A stretch of DNA of 64,000 bases from positions 3,782,001 through 3,846,000 of the forward strand of contig OZ251224.1 in assembly GCA_965240325.2 (NCBI GenBank). Direction: 5' to 3'. Both the position numbers and the translations under genes were made by a program. This stretch comes from Rebecca billardiae RCC1528 (lineage: Eukaryota > Haptophyta). The notes beneath the pieces were generated by a model. The model was given only the letters and a program-made list of their open reading frames with translations. It made no database searches and was not told where the DNA came from. Positions 34,571-44,234 of this stretch are shown piece after piece (position 1 is the stretch's first letter; every line of letters begins with the position of its first letter).

Positions 34571-35670
34571 CATGATCATCGCCGTCGGCGGGCCCATCTT
34601 CGGCCGGCTCGAGCTGATGCACATCACGACGCTCAAGCAGGCGCTGTCCGTACCGACGTTGGCGCGCCTCCAGCGGATGGTCGACAAAGCACCCGTGGGC
34701 GAAGGAGGACCACAATCATGGCCGAGTCATCGGAGACGTCGCTGACCTCGCGGCTTCAAACAATCAAACATCAACCGCTCAGCCGGTTGCCACCGCGGCC
34801 GAGCGGTGCGCGCTCGCCACCGCGGCCGGCGCTGTGCACGGGCGTGCTGAGCCCGGGCCGCGTGAGCTCGCCCACCTCGCCCGGCGCGCACGCCGACGCC
34901 GCCACCGCGGCTCGGCGGCCGGACTCATCTCGGCCCGCAGCGCTTGCGTCCCCCCGCGGCGGCGCGCGCCGCCGTCGCCGCCGCGCAGGCCGTGCACTCG
35001 GTGGATGAGGAGACGGCCCTGCTGCGCGCGGAGCGCTGCGCGCCGCGCGCTGCTCCTGCTGCGGCGCGCAGTAGTCCGCTCGTCCGCCCCGCGGGCTCGC
35101 CACGGAGCCGACGAGCGCGATGACGACAATCGAATGAGCACGAGTGCGCACGGAGGCGCTGGGCGCCGCCGCTGGCGAAGCGCGGCGCCGAGCTCGACGC
35201 GCTGCGCGACGCGGCGACGGACGCGCTGGGCGCGCGCGGCGCCCTCGTCGCGACGCCCCGTGCAGCAGCTCGAGCAGCCAGCTGTGGAGTAGACGGCCGT
35301 CGACTCGAGGGCGCCACCGCGCCGGGTGAGTGAGCACGCACGGGCTCCGCCTCGGTCGGAGGCTGGCTGGCCGCCGCCGTGGCTTCGAGGCCGACGCGGC
35401 GGAGGAGGCGGCGGGCGAGCACGGTGGCGCGGTGGAGCAGGCGCGCACGCGCGGCGGCAGGCGCGACCCGCCGCTCGCCTCGTTCCACCCCGAGCTCCGC
35501 TCGGTCTCGCCTCTCGGTGCGCGGCTGCGCAGCGCCGTGAGCGCAGGCTGGGGCCGCTGGGGGTGGGGCCAGCAGAGTGGTGCGCGCTCTCGCTCTGCCG
35601 GCACGAGGCGCGCCGGCTGAGCGACCAGCGGCCCGTCGTCGAGCGCGTGGCGCAGCGCGAGCACCTCAAG
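34571..35670 (+). pseudogene. Probable decayed coiled-coil gene
   Basis: Short protein-like pieces occur on the + strand in changing frames: MIIAVGGPIFGRLELMHITT from the ATG at 34571, AVHSVDEETALLRAE near 35000, LAKRGAELDALRDAATDALG near 35180, RGFEADAAEEAAGEHGGAVE near 35390, PELRSVSPLGARLRSAVS near 35500 and EARRLSDQRPVVERVAQREH near 35620. Their Ala/Glu/Arg-rich helical character and order fit one coiled-coil protein. Consecutive pieces need frame changes or unrecognised introns, and stop codons lie between them. I could not find a consistent splice model, so a broken gene is more likely than a live one. No family assigned. Confidence 0.3.
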
Positions 35671-35799
35671 GCAGGCTCGCCCTGCGCGCGCGCGCCGCTG
35701 CCCCGGCCGCCGTCCGTACTTCTTCGCGCGCGGGCCCGCGGCGACAGTCCTCATCGGCCCGCCATGTTGACCAGACTGAGACAGCAGCCGACGGAGGGT

Positions 35800-35856
35800 G
35801 CACCGCGGGCCCCTAACTACGTTGGTTCTACGGAAGGACCGCGGAACGCGGTCATT
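35800..35856 (+). repeat. Dispersed repeat family B, copy 2
   Basis: It matches copy 4 (52242-52302) over nearly its full length: GCACCGCGGGCCCC, CTACGTTGGTTCT, CGGA, GGACCGCGGAACGCGGTCAT. It is shortened by a few bases in the middle. Confidence 0.8.
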
Positions 35857-35901
35857 ACTATCACGCCTGAACCGCAAGTGTGCGCAGCAGGTTAAAGCAT
35901 A

Positions 35902-35963
35902 GTACTAACTGCACTGCAGCGTAGTAGCCCGTGACAACCGCCGCCGCCACAGCGTCCTCATCA
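35902..35963 (+). repeat. Dispersed repeat family C, copy 2
   Basis: It shares TACTAACTG, GTAGCCCGT and the CCGCCGCCACAGCGTCCT block with 33108-33164. It lies about 45 bp right of family B copy 2. Confidence 0.55.
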
Positions 35964-35991
35964 CCGTGCTGCCAAAGTGATGCCCGGGCTT

Positions 35992-37873
35992 TTACTTCGG
36001 CCCTTGTCCACTGCGTTGCGCGTGTTCAGTCTTCGGGTGATCCTGATGCCCATGGTGCTCACCGAAAAGGCTCAGCATCTCAACGACGCCATGCACCTTG
36101 ACCCATTCTGCATGCATCATCTCGTGCGGGACGTCGATGGCGACGCCCGGTTGGTTGAATGCGCGAGCGACCTTGGACACGCGGACCAAGTGCCTGAGAG
36201 CTTCCTCCCCTTGGGGGCTCGTGCCGGCGGCTGCGGCGGGCGGGATGAAGCCGAGCACGCGGCCCACAACCAAGAATGCCAGCGAGCCGAAATTGATCGC
36301 TGCATATCCGAGGCACAAGAGCCCCGCGCCAACCATGGCCCCAGAGAATCCGACAGAGCCGGCAGCTGCGCCGCCGATCACTGGACCGAGCATGGAGCCC
36401 CCCTGCCTCGCCATGTTGTCTGCGTCGCGTGGTAGAGGTGTGGGCGCGCAGGGGAGCGCAGTGAGCGGGCAGCTGTGTAGCAGGTTGCGCGGGCGGGCAG
36501 GCGGATGTATAACATGTTTTGCTCCCGCGCGCTGCCGCCGCAGCCGGCGCTCACAGAAGGTCACAATCGTCTGTGTGGCGGCGTGCTCGTCTCGGAGCTT
36601 TTGAGGCTTGCCAGCGCGCACTGCGGGCATGCCGGGCGTCATCGCGAGGCCCTGCGAGGCGCCAACCACGGCCAGGATACCGACGTGCATCGCCCACCAC
36701 TGGTCGAGGTTGCGCTCCTCCCCTTGACCTTCCTCTGCCACGCTGAAGCCACAGGCCGTGCAGCCCCCGGCAATCGCGAGAGTTAGGCAGGCGATGCCAG
36801 CGAAGAGCAGGCCCAGCGAGAGCACGTCCTGGGGTCGGCACGGATGGCACACGCGAGGCAACAGCCGCGGCGTGAGCTCAGGACGGCGCTGCGCGGGGCG
36901 CCGCGCGCGCGCTCAGCCAAGCCCGGACCTGGAAGGGAGTACCGGTCCAACGGCGCGTCGCCCAGCGGTCGGCCAGGGCGCCGGCGAGAGGGCATGCAGC
37001 AGAGTAGCCGAACGCATAGGCGGACTGCGCCGTCGCCGCGCGGATCGGCTCCACGCCGTTCTGGAGCAGGTGCAGGATCAGCGTGCCGTTCATCACGCCG
37101 AACAGGATCATCGTCAGCATCACGCCGGCGAGAGCGAACACGAGCTGCCGCGTCAGCACGCTCTCGGGGACGTGCTCCGACGGGGGGATCTTCCGTGCAT
37201 CGGCTTGAGCGAGCTGCTTCGAGGCTCTGCGCACCTTCTCCAGACCATTCGTCTTCTGCTTCACTAACCAGCGCGAGCGCGCCACGGAGTACAGCGCGCA
37301 CGGCATGACCAAGGACACAAAAACTGCACTCACGAGCAGCGCAGCCCACACGGTGGAGGCAGATAGAACGCTGGCGGCGATGATAGGGCCAAGCGAAGAG
37401 CCGAGGCCAGTTGAGAGCTCGAAGCAGGCCATGACCGCCGCGTGCCCTTTGGTGATCTCGTCGAGCATGATCGCCAGCGCAGCGTTGGTCGCGCACACGG
37501 TGCCGAGCCCAACGCAAAGGCGGCCCACGACCATCAGCGCAACCGTCGCCTGCGCGGGATCGGGACTGGCGAGGCCGATGACCGGACCGAGGGCGAGGAA
37601 CGTTGCACTCCCAAGCATGGCGATGAGGCCGACGCCGAGGAGGGCCTGGAGACCGAAACGAGACATGAACGCTCGCGCGGGTGGCCCGCCCACCAGCTGC
37701 CCGCAGTTGAATCCCGAGACGATCAGCCCGACGGCGATGCCCAGGTTGGGCACATCGAGTGGCGCAAGGGCGTGCGGGATGATGGCAATCGCGACGCCCG
37801 TGCTCCCCACAGCCGAGAAGCCAACGCCACACACCACCGCGACGATGTCGAGCCGCTCCTTCCAGTTGACCAT
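35992..37873 (-). CDS. Major facilitator superfamily transporter, three exons
   Basis: Exons on the minus strand are 37873..36929, 36828..36612 and 36419..35992, joining to 1,590 nt (529 aa). Intron 1 is 100 nt (GTCCGG...CCCCAG). The best model for intron 2 is 192 nt with a GC donor (GCAAGCC...CGCAG); this gives GMPAVRADNMARQGGSMLGP, a natural helix-loop-helix of the second MFS half. A GT donor at 36621 with acceptor at 36403 is the alternative. About 12 hydrophobic helices are predictable. The N-half has the MFS pattern (VVCGVGFSAVGSTGV first helix; GRLCVGLGTVCATNAALAIM) and the C-half ends in VVGRVLGFIPPAAAA. The start at 37873 (MVNWKERLD) precedes helix 1 closely. The tail is His-rich. Resembles drug:H+ antiporter-like MFS, but substrate and membrane cannot be told. 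Confidence 0.8.
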
Positions 37874-38760
37874 GGCGGCCAGCAATGAGAGGGGCCGGTG
37901 CGGGTTGCGGCCTGCTCAAGTTTCGGCGGTTTCCCCCACCATCCGGGTAACGAAGCCGGCGGAAACTGGCGGGTGAAGGCGGGAAGCTGGGACGCCGACC
38001 CGTCCGCGCTGCTCGCACCCGGCCGAGCCGCCCGAGCTCGCGCGAAGTCTTTTTTCGTCGCAAGGGGCCGCCGCTATAGCCCTCGTTCGCTCGCAGCACG
38101 CAGCACGCAGGTCTCATCAGGCCACCACCGGCGATGGCGCGGCAGCGACGGCGCGCCTGCGGCCCAGCCGGGCCTGGGGCGGCGCCAGCTGCGCGCGAGC
38201 CTGTGCATGGTGGTGGCGGCTGGGGACGAGGACGGGGACGGTTGGCGGGACGACTGCGAGGGACCTCGGGCAAGAATAGAGGACGCCCAACGCCCCAAGC
38301 CCCAAGGTCTGCTACCATTGACGTGAAGCAACACAGTGGGCTGTGGCCACCCGCAATCGACGCGGGCGGTCCTGAACGGTGCACGCCGGCGTGCGCGCCG
38401 TCAGGCGGGCGGCCAAAGATGACTACGGTGACAAGCATGCGTATCGTAAGTGGTCAGTACTGCTGCCAATTGATGCTGATCATCGATGCGCGCCGCAGCC
38501 GGCGCAGCCTTAGTGCCGCTACCGTCTCGCGGCCGGAGGCTCAGACGTAACTAGTAGTTACGGAGTAGCCTCTCCCTGCTGCCAGCAACTGCTGCAACTG
38601 GCTCCTCGAGTCAACACTGAATATGCGCGCGCAGTCGCGCACGCGCACGCTCTCTGACTCTGATTGATCGCACTACGTCTACGAGCTTGATGCGTGATTC
38701 TCAGTCGACGACCGGGCGTCGACTCTGATCGTCTACTAGTACGGCTAGTCGTAGTAACTA
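37874..38760. other. Intergenic, no gene recognised
   Basis: This must contain the promoter and 5' UTR of the MFS gene at its left end. Composition falls from GC-rich to mixed toward the mobile element. Short frames exist on both strands, but none has recognisable domains or a convincing splice context. Confidence 0.5.
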
Positions 38761-38765
38761 GTAGA

Positions 38766-38861
38766 CTGTCGAAGGAGTTCAAGAGCCCGAAACGACTGAG
38801 CTAAATCGGTTCGCGCGAACCGATTTAGCTCAGTCGTTTCGGGCTCTTGAACTCCTTCGAC
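38766..38861. repeat. Left terminal palindrome (96 bp, perfect)
   Basis: The arms 38766-38813 and 38814-38861 are exact reverse complements with no spacer; the centre is GGTTCGCGCGAACC. Single-stranded DNA or RNA of this sequence would fold into a 48-bp hairpin. Confidence 0.95.
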
Positions 38862-39432
38862 ATAACCGTAAGTCCCCTGTTGGACACCACGCGAGGGGCT
38901 GTAGTCCTGTCCAGTGTTCTGACGGATTTGTTGTCGAGGTTTTTCTCTCCCCGCCTGGTCTTTTCCCAGGTGTCCCGCCCTGCGTGCTCGTCTGCTCTCT
39001 GGCTTCGTAGCCGACTCCGTCTTTTGTGGGCGGTGAGCCCTTCTTGCTGCTGTGGCTTTGTGACGAGGCTCTTTTTGTGTCTTTGTTGTTGACCCGGGCG
39101 ACTGTCCCGGAGGTTGCGCGTCGCGGACCGTGCTCGTTTTCTGTCGTCTTTCTTTGTCGTGGTCATCTCCTTTGTGCTCCCCTCTTTTTTTGTTCGTCTT
39201 TTTGCCGACTCCTCGCTTTTCATTCCCCCCCGGAGCCGCGAGGCTCTCGCGAGGTCGAAAGCGCTTCGCCTGAAAGGCCAAGAGTTCTTATGCCCGCGTG
39301 TCGGTCGCTGGATTCGAACAGGTGACTTTACGGTTATGTCGAAGGAGTTCAAGAGCCCGAAACGACTGAGCTAAATCGGTTCGCGCGAACCGATTTAGCT
39401 CAGTCGTTTCGGGCTCTTGAACTCCTTCGACA
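38766..39432. mobile_element. 667-bp mobile element with palindromic termini and 5-bp target duplication
   Basis: The ends read TGTCGAAGGAG...CTCCTTCGACA. Each end is a 96-bp perfect palindrome (38766-38861; 39337-39432) and the two palindromes are identical. Immediately inside, a further ~23 bp is inverted with few differences (TAACCGTAA-GTCCCCTGTT against TAACCGTAAAGTCACCTGTT read from the other side), so the terminal inverted repeats are about 118 bp. The direct repeat TAGAC flanks the element at 38761-38765 and 39433-39437, the signature of insertion. The core is pyrimidine-rich on + and lower in GC than neighbours. On the minus strand, 39223..38825 is open from an ATG and encodes a 132-residue Lys/Arg-rich peptide of no known family. 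Too short for a standard transposase, so probably non-autonomous. Confidence 0.85.
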
Positions 39433-39434
39433 TA
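39335..39434. repeat. Right terminal palindrome (perfect, 100 bp including flank)
   Basis: It has the same 96-bp core as the left palindrome (39337-39432). Symmetry extends by chance or descent two more bases each side, to 39335 and 39434, one of which is part of the target repeat. Confidence 0.95.
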
Positions 39435-39488
39435 GACAGTTAGTACTTAGAATGAATATAATAGCAGAAATAACCGACGAGTGTCATG

Positions 39489-39513
39489 ACGATATATATA
39501 TATATATATATAT
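39489..39513. repeat. Short (AT)n tract
   Basis: About 25 bp of alternating TA lies 56 bp right of the mobile element. Similar short tracts occur near 40876-40893 (directly at a family B end) and 52361-52380. Confidence 0.85.
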
Positions 39514-39574
39514 ATTAACGACGTGGTATATGCAACGGGCAGGCGTCAGAGTCAGCAAGATGTAGCAGTCTCGG

Positions 39575-39750
39575 ATTATGGCCCGCGGTGCAGGGCGGAG
39601 CGCGCAGCGTGGAGCCCGCACCAGCGGGCCCGAACCACGTTTCAAAAAGATCTTTGATCAAGAAAAAAGGGACGGGGGGCGGCGGAAAAAAAGGGACGGG
39701 GGGCGATTTTTAGGGCTGGCGGAGACCGAGTTTCGAGTTTTTGAGTCTTT
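39575..39750 (+). repeat. Dispersed repeat family A, copy 2
   Basis: It begins TTATGGCCCGCGGTGCAGGG and is nearly identical to copy 3 for the first ~95 bp, then carries an internal duplication of AAAAAAAGGGACGGGGGGCG. The first ~55 bp fold as a long hairpin: GGCCCGC-GGTGC pairs with GCACC-A-GCGGGCC with one bulged A, and an inner AGGGC/GCCC pair. Weaker similarity continues to a GCGCCC box near 39800. Confidence 0.85.
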
Positions 39751-40476
39751 TGAGATCGCATAGAGAGGTCTATCAGTATCAGGCCAAAAAAAACCGCGCC
39801 CAGCTGATTCCCTTAAGTAAAGTGCGATCTGGACGTCAGCTGGACGTGACATTAGTGTAACGGTTCGTTACGAGCGAATCGTACTCGTCTTCCCGGATCG
39901 CGTGACGTCCGGACTGGGCCACGTCCGGATCGTCGGAGGTGACGTGCCCCGGCACGATGGGCGATGGCGGATATGCGGGACGGCGCCTGCACGTGCCTCC
40001 GGACCCGCCTCCCGCTTGCTGCTCACGCAGTCAGCTGCGACCGTGGCGCATGATCGCAGAAGCAGTGCCGGCAGTACGGCCTGCATCAGCTAGTGCCGCG
40101 CCGTCGTGGCGCGCGCGGTACGGTTGCGCGTTTGCAGCGCTCGCCGCTCGGCGACGGCACGCGCGTGCGGCTCAGGTGTGTCAAATGCGGTCTCGTCGGC
40201 GCGCTTTCGCCTGCCACCTCGTGCACCCGTGCCGCCAGTTTCATCGTCTTCATGAGGACTGCTGCTGCTGTCGCCATCCGCTCTCCATCACCCCGAGTCG
40301 CCGGTCGCGCGGCGCGCGCGGTAGGCACTAGGCAGGGCGTACGGTCACTCACCCGTGCAACGGGTCAAGTGGCCAGAGTACGTCTGGTCGTTGGCTGGCA
40401 CGGGCCGCAGCGCTAAAGCACCCTGCTGTCACACCCGACTCCTTCAGTACTCCGAGCTCCGCGGCACGACTCACTC

Positions 40477-40622
40477 GGCACGATCGCGGACGGGTCGGAT
40501 CCGAGCTGATCAGCCAGAGTTGGACACAGTTTGGCAGCTACTAGTAGTAATTCCGATGCCGATGGCACGATCGCGGACGGGTCGGATCCGAGCTGATCAG
40601 CCAGTTGGACATTTGGCAGCTA
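40477..40622 (+). repeat. Tandem duplication, two units about 87 bp apart
   Basis: Positions 40477-40517 and 40564-40604 are identical over 41 nt (starting GGCACGATCGCGGACGGGTC and including GGATCCGAGCTGATCAG). Both are followed by diverged TTGGAC and TTTGGCAGCTA. A local duplication with small indels. Confidence 0.9.
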
Positions 40623-40816
40623 GTTGTCAGACGGACGTCCGATTTGACGACCGGTGCCGGGTGCGGTCTCAGGTCCGCTGCTGTGATTGTGTGAAGTGTG
40701 AATGAGTCTTGCGGTCGCGCAGGCAGGGCGACGGTCGGACTAATATAGCTTCAGTCATCTCAGAACCGACTTCAACTGGCGAACTGCCACTACGGCGGAG
40801 AGCCGCGATTGCACGG

Positions 40817-40876
40817 CCACCGCGGGCCCCCAACTGCGTTGATTCTATGCAGAAAAGGACCGCGGAACGCGGTCAT
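40817..40876 (+). repeat. Dispersed repeat family B, copy 3
   Basis: CCACCGCGGGCCCCCAACTG, CGTTGATTCT and GGACCGCGGAACGCGGTCAT match the family. Its right end runs straight into an AT microsatellite. Confidence 0.8.
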
Positions 40877-41191
40877 ATATATATATATATATATTTATTT
40901 AAGACAGGCTCATCATCGCGATGATGACTCCTCGGAAGGCACTTCCGGTCGGATTCAAAGTCCTAGACTAGAGAGCCAGAGGCCGGCCGACAGCACTGTG
41001 CAAGTCCGAGCCGACCCACGACGTGGCTGTGACGGCGCCGTCGGCCGTGACGCGCGCAATCAGTCATAACGTCAGCAATGGCCGATGATGCCAGGCTCCG
41101 GCCCAGATGGAGAGACCGCCTGGAGACGAGCAGGGGCGTTCTGCGTGCAGGCGAGCGACGGTCGAGCTGATGCGCTGCACGATCGGCATGC

Positions 41192-43901
41192 TCACGCGTA
41201 CAGCTTGTCCAGCTCCTCCTTGTGCCGCGCGACGATCTGCGTGGTGTTGGCCGCCAGGGCGCGCGCGAGAGCGCGTAAGCAGCAGCGCAGCCGCGCGCGC
41301 GCGCGGCGTCGGGGCGGCGGGCCGCGTGCGCACAGCGCTCGCTCGGTGCGCCCGGCCCGCGCCGAGCGACGCACCTGGTTGCGCTTGAGCTTCATCGCGG
41401 CCGTGAGCATGTCGTTCTCGGGCGTCCACGGATCGGCGACCAGCCCGAGCTTCTTGGGGATCTCGAAGCCGACCAGCTTGGCGGCCTTGCACGCCTCGAG
41501 CGCACTCTTGCTCACCTCCTTCACCACGTCTGCGTGCGCGCACAGCTCGTCGAAGCTGCCCGAGATGCCCTTGGACTGCGCGTACGCGCTCACGGCCGGC
41601 TCGTTGGGGCAGGCGAGCGCGATGCAGTAGCTGTGCGTCGACTTGGCGTAGCACATCGGCAGGTCGATGTAGGGCGAGTTCTTGAGCGCGTTCTCCACCT
41701 GCGGCGAACGGGCCGAGGTGGGCGGAGGGAGGGAGGTGGCAGGTGGGCGTGTGCGGCGGGGCGCGCGCGCGCGCGTGGCGGCGTGAGTGAGCGAGCGGGG
41801 GCAGACGGGCGCGCCCGTGCGGGGGAGGCGGGTCGAGGCTGTGCCGCGCGAGGCCCGCGCCACCCACGGCCCAGCCCGGCTCTCGACCCCTGCCGCCCGC
41901 GGCCCAGCCCGGCTCGGCCCGCATCCGCGCGCGCGTCCGTGCGTGCGCGGCCGCACCTTTGAGAGCGCCACGTACTCACCCTGCTGCAGCTTGACGAGGT
42001 CCTTCTTGCGGTCGATGATCATCAGCTGGCCGTCGGGCAGGATCTGGCCGATGTCGCCGGAGCAGAAGTAGCGCACGCCGTCGATCGTCGTGTACTCCGT
42101 CTCGTTCTTCTTCGCCACCTCCGGGTCGGGCTTCTCGGCATCGACCAGGTACCCCTGCGTCACCATTGGCCCGCCGATCAGGATCTCTCCGCGCGGCATC
42201 ATCACGCCCGGCTTCTCCTTGTCCGCGAAGAGGTAGCCGCCCTCGGTGTAGTCGCGCAGCCGGATGCACGCCGCGGCGGTGGGCGGGCCGACGCACGAGG
42301 TGGTGTTGTCCGCGAGGTTGGCGATCACCGTGCCCGCGCACGTCTCGGTCAGCCCGTAGCCCTGCCGCACGGGCGCGTCAAAGACCGTCTGCACGAACTT
42401 TTGCACGTCGGGCGAGAGCGGCGCCGAGCCGGTGAGCATCACGCGCACCTTGCCGCCGAGCAGCGCCTGGATCTTCTTGAAGACGAGCGCGTTGTACAGG
42501 AACCCCGCGCCGATCCCGCCGCGCTCGTAGTTCGCCACGCCGGCGCGCATCGCCGCGTTGAAGAGCGCCTTCACCAGCGGCGAGCCCTTGCTCACCTTGG
42601 CCGTGATCGCCGAGTACACCTTGTCGAGCACCGCGGGGGCGAAGACCATGATCGTGGGGTGGAGCATCGGCGCGTCGCCCACCTGCCCCTTGGCCAGCTT
42701 GACGCCCGTCGACGTGAGCGTGTGCGGCGAGCCGTACCCGATCGCGATCCCGAAGAACATCTGGCACACCTCCGCCGCCATCTCCATGATGTGCGCGAGC
42801 GGGAGGTACGCGAGGTACACGTCCTCGGGGCGGACGTACCCGCCGAGCGCGTGCTTCATGCCCGCCACCGCCGCCATGAAGTTGCCGTGGCTGATCAGCA
42901 CGCCCTTCGGCAGGCCGGTCGTGCCCGACGTGTACATGATCACCGCGATGTCCTCAGCCGTCACCTGCGCCGGCTCGACGGGCGCCGCCGCGCCGTCGAG
43001 CAAGCACTCGTCGAGCGGCTTGACGGACACGCCGCACTTGGAGAGCTTCTCGAGGTCGGACGGCTGCATGTCCGAGCTGATCGTCACGACGTACTTGAGC
43101 TGCGGGCACTGCGACGCGGCGGCCGCGAGCACCGGCAGCAGCTTCGCGTCCGCGACGACGGCGGTGGCCTTGGTCTGGTTGATGCCGTGCACCACACCCT
43201 GAGGCGGGCGGCGGCCGGCCGCGGGGCGATGGGGCGGCGCGATCGGGTTGGGCGGGCGGGCGGGCGGGCCGCGCGCGCACGGGACGGGCGGCGCACCCGC
43301 CTGCACGCGCGCGCGCGCGCGAGCGGCACGCGAGCGGCGCGCGCACCTCCTCGCCGAGCGTCGCATAGATGGTCACCACCGTCACGTCCTGCCGGAACGC
43401 GGCGAGCGCGGCGACCATCCAGTCGCGCTGCGTCTCGGCGTAGATGACGAGGCGGTCCTTGGGCTTGAGCTTCGCGAAGGACACGAGCCCCGCCGCCAGC
43501 TCGCACGCCCGCGCGTGGTACTGCGCGTACGTGAGCCACTCGTACTCGCCAAACGACAGCTTCTCAAACGAGCGCTTCGGGTTGTCCGGGTCGGGCTCGA
43601 ACTCGCGCTTGAGCAGCGGGCGGGCGCCCACGGCGAGCTTGGACGGGTATCGCTTCGCGGTGCGCTCCACCACCGCCCACACGTGCGCCAGCCCCTCGCC
43701 GGGCACGCTGACAAACTTGCCGACCGACGTGGCGCGCCAGAGCACGTTCTTCGAGTCGAGCACGCCGTACGGCTTGGACTCGGGCGGCACCTTGGGCGGG
43801 GAGAGGGCCCAGGTGACCATCATCACGACCACTGCCGTGCATGCGTACACCACGGGCGCCGCCTCAGGCGGCACGCCCAGCGCCGAGGCAACAGTGTTCA
43901 T
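41192..43901 (-). CDS. Long-chain acyl-CoA synthetase (ACSL), four exons
   Basis: Minus-strand exons 43901..43347, 43198..41957, 41698..41375 and 41236..41192 join in phase 0 to 2,166 nt (721 aa), a usual ACSL length. All three introns start GTGCG. Introns 2 (258 nt) and 3 (138 nt) are multiples of three without stops. Splicing rebuilds family landmarks: TLGEEGVVHGINQTKATAVV across junction 1, GEYVALSKVENALKNSPYID across junction 2, and KLKRNQIVARHKEELDKLYA across junction 3. AMP-binding motifs are IMYTSGTTGLPKG (about residue 273), YGLTETCAGT and GDIGQILPDGQLMIIDRKKD. A hydrophobic N-terminal segment (AAPVVYACTAVVVMMVTWAL) anchors it to a membrane. It converts free long-chain fatty acids to acyl-CoA with ATP, feeding lipid synthesis or beta-oxidation. 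Start at 43901 (MNTVASALG) is the first ATG before the anchor. Confidence 0.93.
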
Positions 43902-44234
43902 GGCGCAGCGGGGGTACTGGAGGCCGCGGCGGCAGCGGCGGCGATCGGTAAGCGCTCTCGGCCGCTCTCGCGTGGCGCTCACGCCCAGCAGGCAGCAGCC
44001 CATTGTTTTTGCTAAATTGCGCAATGGATAATATGGCCACTCGCCGCTGCGCGGCGGCGCGATGCGTGCGCGTGCGAGGTTCCGCGTCATCATTCATCAA
44101 GCTGGGGCCGCGGCGCGGCGCCGCGCCCGCCGTGGAACGGGATCGCTGGAAGTGACCGCGGAAGTTTCGAGAATCGAGGCCGATCGATTCATGGCGGCGG
44201 CCGACCACGGGGTCGCACTAGTCTACGCCGCTCA
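43902..44234. promoter_or_regulatory. Shared divergent promoter of ACSL (-) and SDR-like (+) genes
   Basis: The start codons are 333 bp apart and point outward. The interval includes an ATTGCGCAAT palindrome near 44013-44023 and an ATAATATGGCC sequence close by. The latter, with the following CTCGCCGCTGC, recurs at about 51028-51050 in a gene-poor area. No TATA box is evident. The call is positional. Confidence 0.35.

Larger units (their letters stand above)
39751..41191. other. Intergenic, no gene recognised
   Basis: It holds a tandem repeat (40477-40622) and a family B copy (40817-40876). No open frame matches a known family, and the GC-rich patch near 40086-40350 shows no domain on either strand. 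It ends downstream of the acyl-CoA synthetase gene, which is transcribed leftward. Confidence 0.5.

Noticed and set aside
34771-35877. A 368-codon minus-strand gene
   Set aside because: Arg/Ala/Pro-rich with no motifs. The + strand pieces look more protein-like, so this is probably antisense to a decayed gene.
38745-39352. A transposase encoded by the palindromic element
   Set aside because: Minus-strand frames are short, Lys/Arg-rich and lack any DDE or other catalytic pattern. Treated as non-autonomous.
39301-39400. A canonical tRNA gene on the minus strand
   Set aside because: A T-loop and an A-box-like string are present, but acceptor, D and T stems do not pair and no anticodon arm fits.
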